Origin: CAWFKS01 sp963816435
GTDB taxonomy: Bacteria > Pseudomonadota > Alphaproteobacteria > Rhizobiales > Rhizobiaceae
Length of the DNA stretch: 64,000 nt
Reading direction: 5' to 3'
Assembly (NCBI GenBank): GCA_963816435.1
Contig: CAWFKS010000011.1
Span: 83,648-147,647, forward strand
Shown one piece after another: positions 56,474 to 64,000 of the stretch. The translations under genes and the position numbers were made by a program. Under the pieces are notes generated by a model. That model worked only from the letters and a program-made list of their open reading frames with translations. It had not been told where the DNA came from and searched no databases. Numbering within the stretch: the stretch's first letter is position 1; the number at the start of each line of letters is the position of its first letter.

Positions 56474-57225
56474 GCGCCGACACCGACCTGCCGCGCCCGG
56501 ACGTGGCGCTGATCACCGGTGCCAGCAGCGGCATCGGCCGCGCAACGGCAATCCGGCTCGCCGCGCTCGGCAGCAAGGTGGTCGTCGGCTACAACAGCAG
56601 CCGCGAGGCTGCGGAGGCGGTGGTCGCCGAACTCGCCGGAGAGGGGCACGTCGCGCTGCGCATCGGGCTCGAGGATGCCGAAAGCATTTCGGCCGCCGCC
56701 GATGTCGTTCAGGAGCGCTTCGGCAAGCTCGACGCGCTCGTCAACAATGCCGGCAGCACCGTCCCGGTGCCGATCGGCGATCTCGACGCCATGACCGACG
56801 AGATTTTCGAGCGCACCGTGCGCATCAATCTGCGCGGCCCGTTCTCGGTGATCCGCGCCATGCGGCCGCTGCTCGACAAGGGGCGCGACGCGGCGATCGT
56901 CAACGTCTCGTCGCTCTCCGCCCAGACCGGCCTCGGCTCCAGCATCGCCTATTGCGCGGCAAAGGGAGGGATCGACACGCTGACGATCGCGCTGGCCAGG
57001 CAACTGGCGCCGAAGATCCGCGTGTTCTCGGTTTCGCCGGCGGGCGTCGACACCGATTTCGTGCCCGGCCGCTCGCGCGCGCAGCTGGAGGCGATGGCCG
57101 AAAAGATGCCGCTCGCCAAGGTGACGAGCGCCGACGACGTGGCGCGCGCCATCGTCGCCAGCATCACCCACCTCACCAGCTCGACCGGCATGATCGTGAC
57201 CGTCGACGAGGGCCGGCACCTCTAG
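56470..57225 (+). CDS. Short-chain dehydrogenase/reductase
   Basis: Classical SDR of 251 residues: cofactor loop LITGASSGIGRATAIRLAAL (20 residues) at 15-34, NNAG as LVNNAGSTVPV, catalytic Ser in VNVSSLSAQTG and Tyr-x3-Lys in IAYCAAKGGIDTL. With the ligase and MaoC hydratase it could oxidise the 3-hydroxyacyl-CoA, but 3-oxoacyl-ACP reductase annotation is equally common for such proteins. Last gene of the DUF6282 operon; its TAG stop is the first codon of repeat copy 2. Confidence 0.88.
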
Positions 57226-57327
57226 AGCGGTCCATCTCTTCACGGTATCGACGAACCGCTCCAAGGTTTTACTTTCTGCGCACTTCCGAACGGAAATCCG
57301 GTTTCCACTTTTCCTGGAATTGCTCGA
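57223..57327 (+). repeat. Intergenic repeat, two-module form (copy 2)
   Basis: About 105 bp: a hairpin module GAGCGGTCC...CGAACCGCTC (57226-57262) joined to the module seen in copy 1, ending GGAATTGCTC. It is the reverse complement, with some differences, of copy 3 at 57803-57904. Supplies the TAG stop codon of the SDR gene and lies 7 bp from the end of the convergent maoC gene. Confidence 0.85.
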
Positions 57328-57334
57328 GAGCCGT

Positions 57335-57784
57335 TCAGGCCTTCGGGCGACAGGGCACCTGGCCGAGCGTGAGCAGCGTCATCACGGCGTCGCCGTCCTG
57401 GTTCGACACCGTGACGCGGGTGCTGATCCTGCCGAAATCCGGGCGGGTCTTCGACCGCTCGACGCCGACGACTTCCCGCGTCACCGTCAGCACGTCGCCC
57501 GGCCGCACCGGCTTGCGCCAGCGCAGCTCGTCGATGCCGAGCCCGACCATCGGCGTGTCTCCGTAGCCGCCGCTCTCCAGGAACAGCCGCATCGACAGCG
57601 CCGCGATCTGCCAGCCGCTGGCGATCACGGTCCCGAAGCGCCCCTTTGCAGCCTGTTCCGGATCGATGTGCATCGGCTGCGGATCGTACTGGCGAGCGTA
57701 GGTGACGATGTTGTCCTCCGTCATCTCGAACGGGCGGCTCGTCCAGGTCTCGCCGATCTCGAAATCTTCCAGGTAGCGGGGCAT
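57335..57784 (-). CDS. Second MaoC family dehydratase
   Basis: A 149-residue hot-dog fold protein with the hydratase pattern YARQYDPQPMHIDPEQAAKG (20 residues) and VIASGWQIAALSMRLFLE; ELRWRKPVRPGDVLTV is also conserved. More like mesaconyl-/citramalyl-type MaoC proteins in the DPQPMHID wording than the first copy at 54483, but this is weak evidence. It is downstream of the tartrate-dehydratase-like genes on the same strand and is flanked by oppositely oriented repeat copies. Confidence 0.86.
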   Translation of the reverse strand: MPRYLEDFEIGETWTSRPFEMTEDNIVTYARQYDPQPMHIDPEQAAKGRFGTVIASGWQIAALSMRLFLESGGYGDTPMVGLGIDELRWRKPVRPGDVLTVTREVVGVERSKTRPDFGRISTRVTVSNQDGDAVMTLLTLGQVPCRPKA

Positions 57785-57802
57785 GGTTCTCTTTTCGGTG
57801 TC

Positions 57803-57904
57803 TAGCAATTCCAGGAAAAGTGGAAACCGGTTTTCCGTCCGGAATTGCGCAAAAACAAAAGCTTGGAGCGGTTCACCAATTCCGTGAAGCGATGAACCGC
57901 TCTA
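57803..57904 (-). repeat. Intergenic repeat, two-module form (copy 3, inverted relative to copy 2)
   Basis: On the plus strand it runs from TAGCAATTCCAGGAAAAGTG through CCGGTTTTCCGTCCGG to the hairpin GAGCGGTTCA (57867-57876) / TGAACCGCTC (57893-57902) and TCTA. Read on the minus strand its first codon TAG is the stop of the fumarase-beta-like gene. It fills the gap between that gene and maoC. Confidence 0.85.
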
Positions 57905-58552
57905 GGTCTTGCCGGCGGCGGCGAGGCGCGCAGCCTCCAGCTCGCGGAGGATTTCGGGCAGGCGGCTGGCGGCGTTTTCCTGCAGCGTCCGGTACATCGA
58001 GTTGCCATGCGCATCGATCGCCACCGTCACCGGACCGAAGCCGTCGAGCCGGAAGCGCGACAGGCGGAACTGCTCGATCAGATCGTCCCAGCCCGTCTCC
58101 AGGCGCTCGACCACGCCCTGGCTGAGCAGCGGCGAGGCGCCGCCCGGCATGGCGAAATAGACGCAGCCGACTTCCCGCATCGCCTCGATGCAGCCTTCTC
58201 CCATGCCGCCCTTGCCGCCGACAGACGTAAGCTGCAACTTACGAATGATATCCGGCATGAAGGCGTCGAACCGCGTCGAGGTCGTCGGGTTGACGTAGTT
58301 CGGCAGCACGCGGCCGTCCTCTTCGCGGCACGAACTGCCGAGATGGAACACCGCGCTGCCTTCGAGCGGGAACGGCAGCGGCCGCTTGCCCTCTATCGCC
58401 TCGATCAGGCGCTGGTGCGTGGAAAAGCCGGCCGTCGCGGTGATCTCGCCGTCGAGCATCACGAGGTCGCCGAGCTTCAGGCGCCGGGCGCCCTCCGGGG
58501 TGAGCGGTAGCGTGACCCGCTGCAGTTCGGTGTCGGTGCCGTCACTATTCAA
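57902..58552 (-). CDS. Class I fumarase / L(+)-tartrate dehydratase, beta-like subunit
   Basis: Small subunit of a two-part [4Fe-4S] hydro-lyase, 216 residues. Conserved segments are LKLGDLVMLDGEITATAGFS (20 residues), AVFHLGSSCREEDG, NPTTSTRFDAFMPDIIRKL, GGKGGMGEGCIEAM and GFGPVTVAIDAHGNSMY. It overlaps the alpha-subunit gene by 8 bp. Such pairs act on fumarate, tartrate or mesaconate; which applies here cannot be told. Confidence 0.9.
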   Translation of the reverse strand: MNSDGTDTELQRVTLPLTPEGARRLKLGDLVMLDGEITATAGFSTHQRLIEAIEGKRPLPFPLEGSAVFHLGSSCREEDGRVLPNYVNPTTSTRFDAFMPDIIRKLQLTSVGGKGGMGEGCIEAMREVGCVYFAMPGGASPLLSQGVVERLETGWDDLIEQFRLSRFRLDGFGPVTVAIDAHGNSMYRTLQENAASRLPEILRELEAARLAAAGKT

Positions 58553-59414
58553 GGCGTGTCACCGTCCCGTCGGCGGAAATGCGCAGGCTCGTGCGCCGGT
58601 TGATCCAGCAATTGAAGCAGACCGCCACCGGCACGAATCCGTGGCCGTGGGCATAGTCGACATGGACGGCGAGGGCTGTCGTGTCGCCGCCGGTTCCCAT
58701 CGGCCCGAACCCGGTCTTGTTGACGGCGGCGAGCAGGCGCGCCTCCATGTCGCGCACCATCGGGTCGTCATGGACGCTGCCGATCTTTCGCAGCGTCGCG
58801 CGCTTCGCCATCTTGGCGGCATGGTCGAACGAGCCGCCGATGCCCATGCCGATGACGACCGGCGGGCAGTGCTGCGAGCCGGCCTCCAGCACGCACTGCA
58901 TGAAATATTCCTCGATCTCGGCGACCGTCGGATAGCTGAACACCTTGAGCGCGGCCCACCGGCCGGAGCCCAGCGCCTTGGGCGAACAGGTGATCTCCAT
59001 GTAGTCGGCGCCGTCGAGCACGTCGAAGGACAGGATCGGCATGTCGCGGCCGGCATAGCCGCGCTCCAGCGTCAGCGGATGGGTGATGAATTTCAGGATC
59101 GGCGGCTGGATCGTCTCGACCAGATCGGCGAACCCGTCCTCGAAGGCGCGGCGGATGTCGCCGTCGAGCGCCAGCTTGGTGCCGATCTTGACGAAATAGG
59201 TGGGAAATCCGGCGTCCGAACAGGCGTGGCGATCCTCGCGCTCCGCCGCCAGGGCGGCGGCCTGCATGAAGTCGAGCGTCTTCTGCGAGGCCGGGCTCGT
59301 CTCGCGCGTCCGCGCCTCGGCGAGCGCGGCGAGGGTGTCGTCGGGCACCTTCTTGAGCGACCATCCGTAGAGGTCGCGCGCCGCCTTGCGGACGACATCG
59401 TAGGTTATCGCCAA
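58545..59414 (-). CDS. Class I fumarase / L(+)-tartrate dehydratase, alpha-like subunit
   Basis: Iron-sulfur subunit, 289 residues. Candidate cluster ligands are Cys65 (DRHACSDAGFP), Cys183 (SQHCPPVVIGMGIGGSFDHA, 20 residues) and Cys266 or Cys269 (VAVCFNCWINRRTS), spaced as in TtdA. KFITHPLTLERGYAGRD and GPMGTGGDTTALAVHVDYAH (20 residues) are conserved. Divergent from the malate/lactate-type dehydrogenase gene across 171 bp that contain an operator-like site. Adds or removes water at a dicarboxylate. Confidence 0.9.
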   Translation of the reverse strand: MAITYDVVRKAARDLYGWSLKKVPDDTLAALAEARTRETSPASQKTLDFMQAAALAAEREDRHACSDAGFPTYFVKIGTKLALDGDIRRAFEDGFADLVETIQPPILKFITHPLTLERGYAGRDMPILSFDVLDGADYMEITCSPKALGSGRWAALKVFSYPTVAEIEEYFMQCVLEAGSQHCPPVVIGMGIGGSFDHAAKMAKRATLRKIGSVHDDPMVRDMEARLLAAVNKTGFGPMGTGGDTTALAVHVDYAHGHGFVPVAVCFNCWINRRTSLRISADGTVTRLE

Positions 59415-59489
59415 GCTCCTCTCCCATCCCGGCGGCAGTCGCGCGACTATGCGCGACGGGGGCGGCTGCGCAAAGGGCGGAGCCGGCCA

Positions 59490-59504
59490 TTCCGACAGCC
59501 GAAA
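59490..59504. promoter_or_regulatory. Palindromic operator, TTTCG-N5-CGAAA type (copy 3, one mismatch)
   Basis: ATTCCGACAGCCGAAATCC at 59489-59507 matches copy 1 (ATTTCGACAGACGAAATCC) at 17 of 19 positions. It is in the divergent gap between the hydro-lyase alpha gene (start 59414) and the dehydrogenase gene (start 59586), so it could control both. Confidence 0.6.
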
Positions 59505-59585
59505 TCCGGCGGAATCTGCCGGCGCGGCCCCGGGCGCTTGCGTCTATTACCCCGGGAGCGTCATGACTGGCGCCGGGAGGCGAAT

Positions 59586-60644
59586 TTGGACGAGGCAGCA
59601 CAAGCGGTCCGTGTCGAAGCCGGCGAGGCCGAGCGCTTCGCCCGGCAGCTGTTCGAGCGCGCCGGCGTCGAGCCGGAAACCGCGCGGGTCGTCGCAGGCG
59701 CTCTGATCGAGGCCGATCTCGAAGGGCACGCCTCGCACGGCCTCTTGCAGGCCCCCAACTATGTCCGCCGCATCCGTGCCGGAACGATTTCCCGCAGCGG
59801 CAAGGTCGCCGAGGTGCATCGCAGCGGCGCGATATCGGTTTTCGATGTCGGCCTGATTCTCGGACATGCGGCGGCCGGGCAGCTTGTCGCGGTTGCCCGC
59901 GAGGATGCGCACCGGCACGGCATGGCCGCCGTCGCCGCCCGCAGCGCAACCCATTTCGGCGTCGCCGGCCGCTATGCGCGGATGCTGGCGGCGGACGGGC
60001 TGGTCGGCATCGTCATGTGCAACACGCGGCCGATGATGCCGGCGCCGGGTGGCAGTGTGGCCGTCGTCGGCAACAACCCGCTGGCGATCGCGGTGCCGTG
60101 CGCGGGTGCGGAACCGATCGTCTTCGACATGGCGATGAGTGCCGCGGCCATGGGCCGGATCAGGCAGGCCGCGCAGCAGGGCAAGCCGATTCCCTCAGGC
60201 TGGGCGGTGGACAAGGATGGGCGCGACACGACCGACGCCGCGGCGGCGCTCGAAGGCATGCTGCTGCCGGCCGGCGGCGCCAAGGGGTTCGGGCTGGCGC
60301 TGATGGTCGACCTGCTGTGCGCGCTCTCCGGCGGCGCGGCCGGCGCGGAGATCGGCCCGATGTACGGGTCGCCGGAGACGAAGGCGGACTGTTCGTGGCT
60401 GTTCCTGGCGCTCGACCCCGACCGTTTCGGCCTCGACCGCTCCTATGCCGAACGGGTGGCCGGGCTCGCTGCCACCGTGCGGGAGGCCGCGCCGGATTCC
60501 GGCCGGGCGCTGCCGGGAGACCGCGGTCATGCCGCAACGGCCGCGAGCGGCGGCACGATCGCCCTGCCGCCCTCGCTGGCGGCCAGCCTCGACGCGCTGT
60601 CGCGGGAACTCGGCGGCGAGCCCTTTCCCGGCATGGCGAACTGA
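59586..60644 (+). CDS. Malate/L-lactate dehydrogenase family (Ldh_2) oxidoreductase
   Basis: NAD(P)-dependent dehydrogenase of the family including malate, ureidoglycolate, sulfolactate and diketogulonate reductases, 352 residues. Markers are the catalytic His in LIEADLEGHASHGLLQAPNY (20 residues), ARSATHFGVAGRYARMLA, MCNTRPMMPAPGGSVAVVGN (20 residues) and GAKGFGLALMVDLLCALSGG (20 residues). The start is a TTG five bases after GGGAGG; no ATG or GTG in this frame is better placed. It may oxidise or reduce a hydroxy acid linked to the adjacent hydro-lyase. Confidence 0.87.
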   Translation: MDEAAQAVRVEAGEAERFARQLFERAGVEPETARVVAGALIEADLEGHASHGLLQAPNYVRRIRAGTISRSGKVAEVHRSGAISVFDVGLILGHAAAGQLVAVAREDAHRHGMAAVAARSATHFGVAGRYARMLAADGLVGIVMCNTRPMMPAPGGSVAVVGNNPLAIAVPCAGAEPIVFDMAMSAAAMGRIRQAAQQGKPIPSGWAVDKDGRDTTDAAAALEGMLLPAGGAKGFGLALMVDLLCALSGGAAGAEIGPMYGSPETKADCSWLFLALDPDRFGLDRSYAERVAGLAATVREAAPDSGRALPGDRGHAATAASGGTIALPPSLAASLDALSRELGGEPFPGMAN

Positions 60645-60657
60645 AGGAAACGAAAAG

Positions 60658-62085
60658 ATGCGCGATACGACGAAATTCTACATCGGCGGAGAATGGGTGG
60701 CGCCGCAGGGCGGCGAGCAGCTCGGCATCTTCAACCCGGCGAGCGAAGAGGAGATCGCCCGCATCTCGCTCGGCACCGCAGCCGACGTCGACCGCGCCGC
60801 GCGGGCAGCCCGCAGCGCCTTCGCCTCGTGGTGCGAGACGAGCCGCGAGGAACGGCTTTCGTACCTGCGCCGCATCGTCGAGGGTTTCCGCAACAGGCTG
60901 CCGGATCTCGCCCGCACCATGACCGAGGAGATGGGCGCGCCGATCACGTTTTCGACCCAGCGCCAGGCGACGGTCGCGCTGTTCCACTTCGAGGAGGCGA
61001 TCCGGGTTCTCGAAAAATTCGACTTCGAGTGGGCCGAAGGCGTCGGCCGCATCCGCCGCGAGCCGATCGGCGTGTGCGGGCTGATCACGCCGTGGAACTG
61101 GCCGCTCAACCAGATGGCGTCGAAAGTCGCGCCGGCGCTGGCCACCGGCTGCACGATCGTCTTCAAGCCGAGCGAGATCGCGCCGCTGTCGTGCATGATG
61201 ATCGCCGAGATCATCGACGAGGCCGGCGTGCCGCCGGGCGTCTTCAACCTGGTCAACGGCACCGGTGTCCCGGTCGGCGAGGCCATCGCCTCGCATCCGG
61301 AGATCGACATGGTCTCCTTCACCGGCTCGACGCGGGCCGGCATCCGGGTCGCCCAGCTCGCCGCCGAGACGGTGAAGCGCGTCGCCCAGGAGCTGGGCGG
61401 CAAGTCCGCCAACATCATTCTCGACGACGTCGACATGGCTGCCGCCGCCGCGCAGGGCGTGACGGCCTGCTACACCAATGGCGGCCAGAACTGCCAGTCG
61501 CCGACGCGCATGCTGGTGCCCGTCTCGATGCGCGATGCGGCGATCGCCGCGGCCAGGCAGGCGGCCGAAGCGGTGAAGGTCGGCGATCCGATGGATCCGG
61601 CCACCGAACTCGGGCCGCTGGTCAGCCGGCTGCAGTTCGACAAGGTGCAGGACCTGATCCAGTCGGGCATCGACGAGGGCGCGACGCTGGTCGCCGGCGG
61701 CACGGGGCGGCCGGCCGAGTTCAACCGCGGCTTCTTCGTGCGGCCGACCGTGTTCGCCGATGTCGAGCCCGGCATGCGCATCGCGCGCGAGGAGATATTC
61801 GGCCCGGTCCTGTCGATCATGACCTATCGCGACGAGGACGAGGCGGTGGAGATCGCCAACGACACCACGTTCGGGCTTGCCGGCTTCGTGCAGTCGTCCG
61901 ACCCGCAACGGGCGCGGCGCATCGCCAACCGCATCCGCGCCGGCCGCGTCTACTACAATGGCGCGCCGTTCGATCGCGCCCTGCCGTTCGGCGGCTACAA
62001 GCAGTCCGGCAACGGCCGCGAGTTCGGCCGCTTCGGCTTCGAGGACTATCTGGAGGTCAAGGCGCTGCTCGGCTTTCCGAACTGA
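60658..62085 (+). CDS. NAD(P)-dependent aldehyde dehydrogenase
   Basis: Aldehyde dehydrogenase superfamily enzyme, 475 residues. Catalytic Cys279 is in NGGQNCQSPTRMLVP and general-base Glu245 in VAQELGGKSANII; the cofactor region is TPWNWPLNQMASKVAPALAT (20 residues) and FTGSTRAGI. Starts 13 bp after the dehydrogenase gene behind AAGGAAA, so co-transcribed. Oxidises an aldehyde to the acid; substrate unknown, possibly the product of side-chain cleavage in the CoA pathway of this cluster. Confidence 0.92.
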   Translation: MRDTTKFYIGGEWVAPQGGEQLGIFNPASEEEIARISLGTAADVDRAARAARSAFASWCETSREERLSYLRRIVEGFRNRLPDLARTMTEEMGAPITFSTQRQATVALFHFEEAIRVLEKFDFEWAEGVGRIRREPIGVCGLITPWNWPLNQMASKVAPALATGCTIVFKPSEIAPLSCMMIAEIIDEAGVPPGVFNLVNGTGVPVGEAIASHPEIDMVSFTGSTRAGIRVAQLAAETVKRVAQELGGKSANIILDDVDMAAAAAQGVTACYTNGGQNCQSPTRMLVPVSMRDAAIAAARQAAEAVKVGDPMDPATELGPLVSRLQFDKVQDLIQSGIDEGATLVAGGTGRPAEFNRGFFVRPTVFADVEPGMRIAREEIFGPVLSIMTYRDEDEAVEIANDTTFGLAGFVQSSDPQRARRIANRIRAGRVYYNGAPFDRALPFGGYKQSGNGREFGRFGFEDYLEVKALLGFPN

Positions 62086-62200
62086 CGCGGCGAACGGCGC
62101 GTCGGGTTCTCGCTGCCGATCCTCCCCGTTGATCATTCCCTGACAGCCGGCATGCGGACTAACGGCTGAATCCTGCGATCCCGATGAAAGCGGTGGATCG

Positions 62201-62233
62201 GCGAAACAGGTTTCGCGGCAGGCTGTGTTTCGC
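62201..62233. promoter_or_regulatory. Cluster of GTTTCG half-sites before the MIO lyase gene
   Basis: GCGAAAC (62201-62207), AG, GTTTCGC (62210-62216) form a perfect 16-bp palindrome, and a third GTTTCGC lies at 62227-62233. The half-sites equal those of copy 2 of the operator, but the order is inverted rather than TTTCG-N5-CGAAA. The site is about 50-80 bp upstream of the start codon, suitable for regulation. Confidence 0.5.
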
Positions 62234-62282
62234 GACAAGCTGGCCTTAAGGTCCCGGAACCAGCGGACGCGACGGAGGATCC

Positions 62283-63926
62283 ATGACCATAGTCATCACC
62301 GGCGCCGATCTGACGATCGGCCAGATTGCGGCAGTGGCGCGCGGCGAGAAGGTGGCCGTCACCGACGATCCGGCGGTGCTCGGCCGCGTCGCCCGCTCGC
62401 GTGACGTGATCCGGCGCGCCGTCGAAAACGGCGAACAGATCTACGGCGTCACCACGCTGTTCGGCGGAATGGCCGACAAATATGTCGGGCCCGAGCTGCT
62501 GGCCGACGTGCAGCGCGTGGCGCTGTGGCAGCACAAGTCCACCACCGGCCCGCGCCTGCCGGCGAGCGACGTTCGCGCGGCCATGCTGCTGCGCGCCAAT
62601 TCGCTTCTGAAGGGCGCCTCGGGCATCCGGCTGGAAATCATCGAGCGCTACGTGGCCTTCCTCAACGCCGGCGCCCATCCCCACGTCTATCAGCGCGGCT
62701 CGATCGGCGCTTCGGGCGACCTCGTGCCGCTCAGTTACATCGGCTCGGCGGTGGTCGGCCTCGACCCGGCTTTCCTGGTCGACATGGACGGCGAGACGCT
62801 CGACAGCCACGCCGCGCTGGCCCGGCTGGGGCTCGCCCCGCTGCCGCTCGAGCCGAAGGAGGGGCTGGCGCTCAACAACGGTACCGGCGCCTCGACGGGC
62901 GTCGCCGCCAATGTCGTGGCGCGTGCGGGCGACCTGGTGGCGCTGGCGATCGGCGTCCATGCGCTCTTCGCCCAGTCGATGCTGGCCACCGACCAGAGCT
63001 TCATGCCCTTCATCCAGCAGATGAAGCCGCATCCCGGCCAGATCTGGACGGCGGCGCGCATGCTCGAACTGCTCGAGGGGTCGCGCGTGGTGCGCACCGA
63101 GAGCGGCGGCAACCGCGCGCACCGGGCGGGCAAGCTGATCCAGGACCGCTACGGACTGCGCTGCCTGCCGCAGTTCATCGGCCCGATCGTCGACGGATTG
63201 GCCGCCGCGGCGCGGCAGATCGAGGTCGAGGCGAACTGCGCCAACGACAACCCGCTCATCGACCCGGACACCGGCGAGGTCTTCCACACCGGCAATTTCC
63301 TCGCCCAATACACCGCCACCTCCATGGATTCGCTGCGCTATTTCATGGGGCTGCTGGCCAAGCACATCGACAGCCAGATGGCGTTGATGATCACGCCGGA
63401 GTTCTCCAACGGGCTGAACCCCTCGCTGGTCGGCAACATGGAGGGCGGCGTCAATGTCGGCTTCAAGTCGCTGCATGTCGGCACCAACCAGATGATGACC
63501 CACATCTGCTTCCTCGGGCAGTCGGTGGCCGACCGCTTTCCCACCCACGCCGAGATGTACAACCAGAACATCAACAGCCAGGCGATGAACGCCGCCAACC
63601 TCGCGCGCGACCAGCTCGACGTGCTCGAACATTTCCTCGCCGCCGCCGCGATCACCGGCGTCCAGGCGGTCGAGCTGCGCTCGAAGATGGCGGCGCAGAC
63701 CTACGATGCCCGCGCCGTGCTCTCGCCGGCGACGGTGCCCCTCTACGAGGCCGTGCGCAGGGCCGCCAAGGGCGAGCCGGACGCCGAACGGCCGCTGCTG
63801 TGGGACGATTTCGACGGCTTCATCCAGGACATGGTCGAAGGCACGCTGGAGCAGGTCTCGGGCCGCGGCGCGGTGACCGAAGCGGTGGCCGATCTGTCGG
63901 CAGCGCTTCAGGACTTCACGCGATAG
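62283..63926 (+). CDS. MIO-type aromatic amino acid lyase (HAL/PAL/TAL superfamily)
   Basis: Releases ammonia from an amino acid to give an alpha,beta-unsaturated acid, using the self-made MIO group. The MIO triad Ala143-Ser144-Gly145 lies in QRGSIGASGDLVPLSYIGSA (20 residues). Other conserved parts are EGLALNNGTGAS, QDRYGLRCLPQFIG and EANCANDNPLID. The substrate-pocket region reads Q83-H84-K85 (VALWQHKSTTG), aligning with Ser-His of histidine lyases rather than the His-Leu of tyrosine lyases; the loop YGVTTLFGGM departs from the usual YGVTTGFG. 547 residues, somewhat longer than HAL. No hutU or hutI is nearby. Substrate uncertain. Confidence 0.88.
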   Translation: MTIVITGADLTIGQIAAVARGEKVAVTDDPAVLGRVARSRDVIRRAVENGEQIYGVTTLFGGMADKYVGPELLADVQRVALWQHKSTTGPRLPASDVRAAMLLRANSLLKGASGIRLEIIERYVAFLNAGAHPHVYQRGSIGASGDLVPLSYIGSAVVGLDPAFLVDMDGETLDSHAALARLGLAPLPLEPKEGLALNNGTGASTGVAANVVARAGDLVALAIGVHALFAQSMLATDQSFMPFIQQMKPHPGQIWTAARMLELLEGSRVVRTESGGNRAHRAGKLIQDRYGLRCLPQFIGPIVDGLAAAARQIEVEANCANDNPLIDPDTGEVFHTGNFLAQYTATSMDSLRYFMGLLAKHIDSQMALMITPEFSNGLNPSLVGNMEGGVNVGFKSLHVGTNQMMTHICFLGQSVADRFPTHAEMYNQNINSQAMNAANLARDQLDVLEHFLAAAAITGVQAVELRSKMAAQTYDARAVLSPATVPLYEAVRRAAKGEPDAERPLLWDDFDGFIQDMVEGTLEQVSGRGAVTEAVADLSAALQDFTR

Positions 63927-63950
63927 GCCGCTTCTTCCGCTACAGCGAAG

Positions 63951-64000
63951 ATGCCGCAGCCGGAGGCGACGGTTCGGTGGAATGGAGGATTTGTCAGCGG
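63951..64000 (+). CDS. Possible start of a further gene, cut by window end
   Basis: An ATG at 63951, 25 bp after the lyase stop, opens a frame reading MPQPEATVRWNGGFVS to the window edge. It could be the first codons of the next gene of the same operon, but only 16 residues are visible and no strong ribosome binding site precedes it. I cannot assign a family. Confidence 0.3.
   Translation, partial: MPQPEATVRWNGGFVS

Overview
The window looks like chromosome of a high-GC alphaproteobacterium of the order Hyphomicrobiales (Rhizobiales), most likely Phyllobacteriaceae (Mesorhizobium, Aminobacter, Nitratireductor or a relative). This rests on protein resemblance, on the ChvG/ChvI-pckA and PTS-Ntr arrangement, on a DivL-type tyrosine pseudokinase next to ahcY, on a tsaE-amgK fusion, and on the type of intergenic repeats. 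It is inference from sequence alone.

Nucleotides 1-45,141 are a conserved core block. It opens with the 5' end of hemE and a 411-bp gap that is a good candidate for the chromosomal replication origin, because hemE borders oriC in several alphaproteobacteria. Then follow ppsR, maf, aroE, coaE, dnaQ, secB (-), fxsA (-), timA, mltA, smr, an HTH gene, a DUF1402 gene (-), hslU/hslV (-), the histidine genes hisB-DUF2628-hisH-hisA-(arginase-like)-hisF-hisE with coaA, a PAP2 membrane protein, an 871-bp non-coding mosaic, alkB and arfB (-), pckA (-), chvI-chvG, hprK-manX-ptsH, ahcY, divL, tsaE-amgK, murU, addB-addA, trxA, and on the minus strand folC, accD, trpA, cutA and trpB. Many neighbours overlap by ATGA and are probably translationally coupled.

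Nucleotides 45,366-63,926 are an accessory catabolic segment that begins where rhizobial genomes usually carry trpF. It encodes a TAXI-type TRAP importer, an IclR regulator, two amidohydrolase-like proteins (COG3618 and DUF6282), a fumarylacetoacetate hydrolase-family enzyme, a quinone oxidoreductase, an acyl-CoA ligase, two MaoC proteins, an SDR, a two-subunit fumarase/tartrate dehydratase, a malate/L-lactate-type dehydrogenase, an aldehyde dehydrogenase and an MIO-type amino acid lyase. The palindrome TTTCG-N5-CGAAA (one copy with a single mismatch) sits in three divergent or leader regions of this segment, and related half-sites precede the lyase gene. I read this as one regulon, probably controlled by the local IclR protein, for uptake and breakdown of a carboxylate or amino acid that I cannot identify.

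Six genes are broken by nine frameshifts: aroE, the HTH gene, DUF1402 (three), addB (two), folC and accD. Every one is a single extra base, at or beside a short run of identical bases. Since accD, aroE and folC are normally essential or nearly so, most of these are probably sequence or assembly errors.
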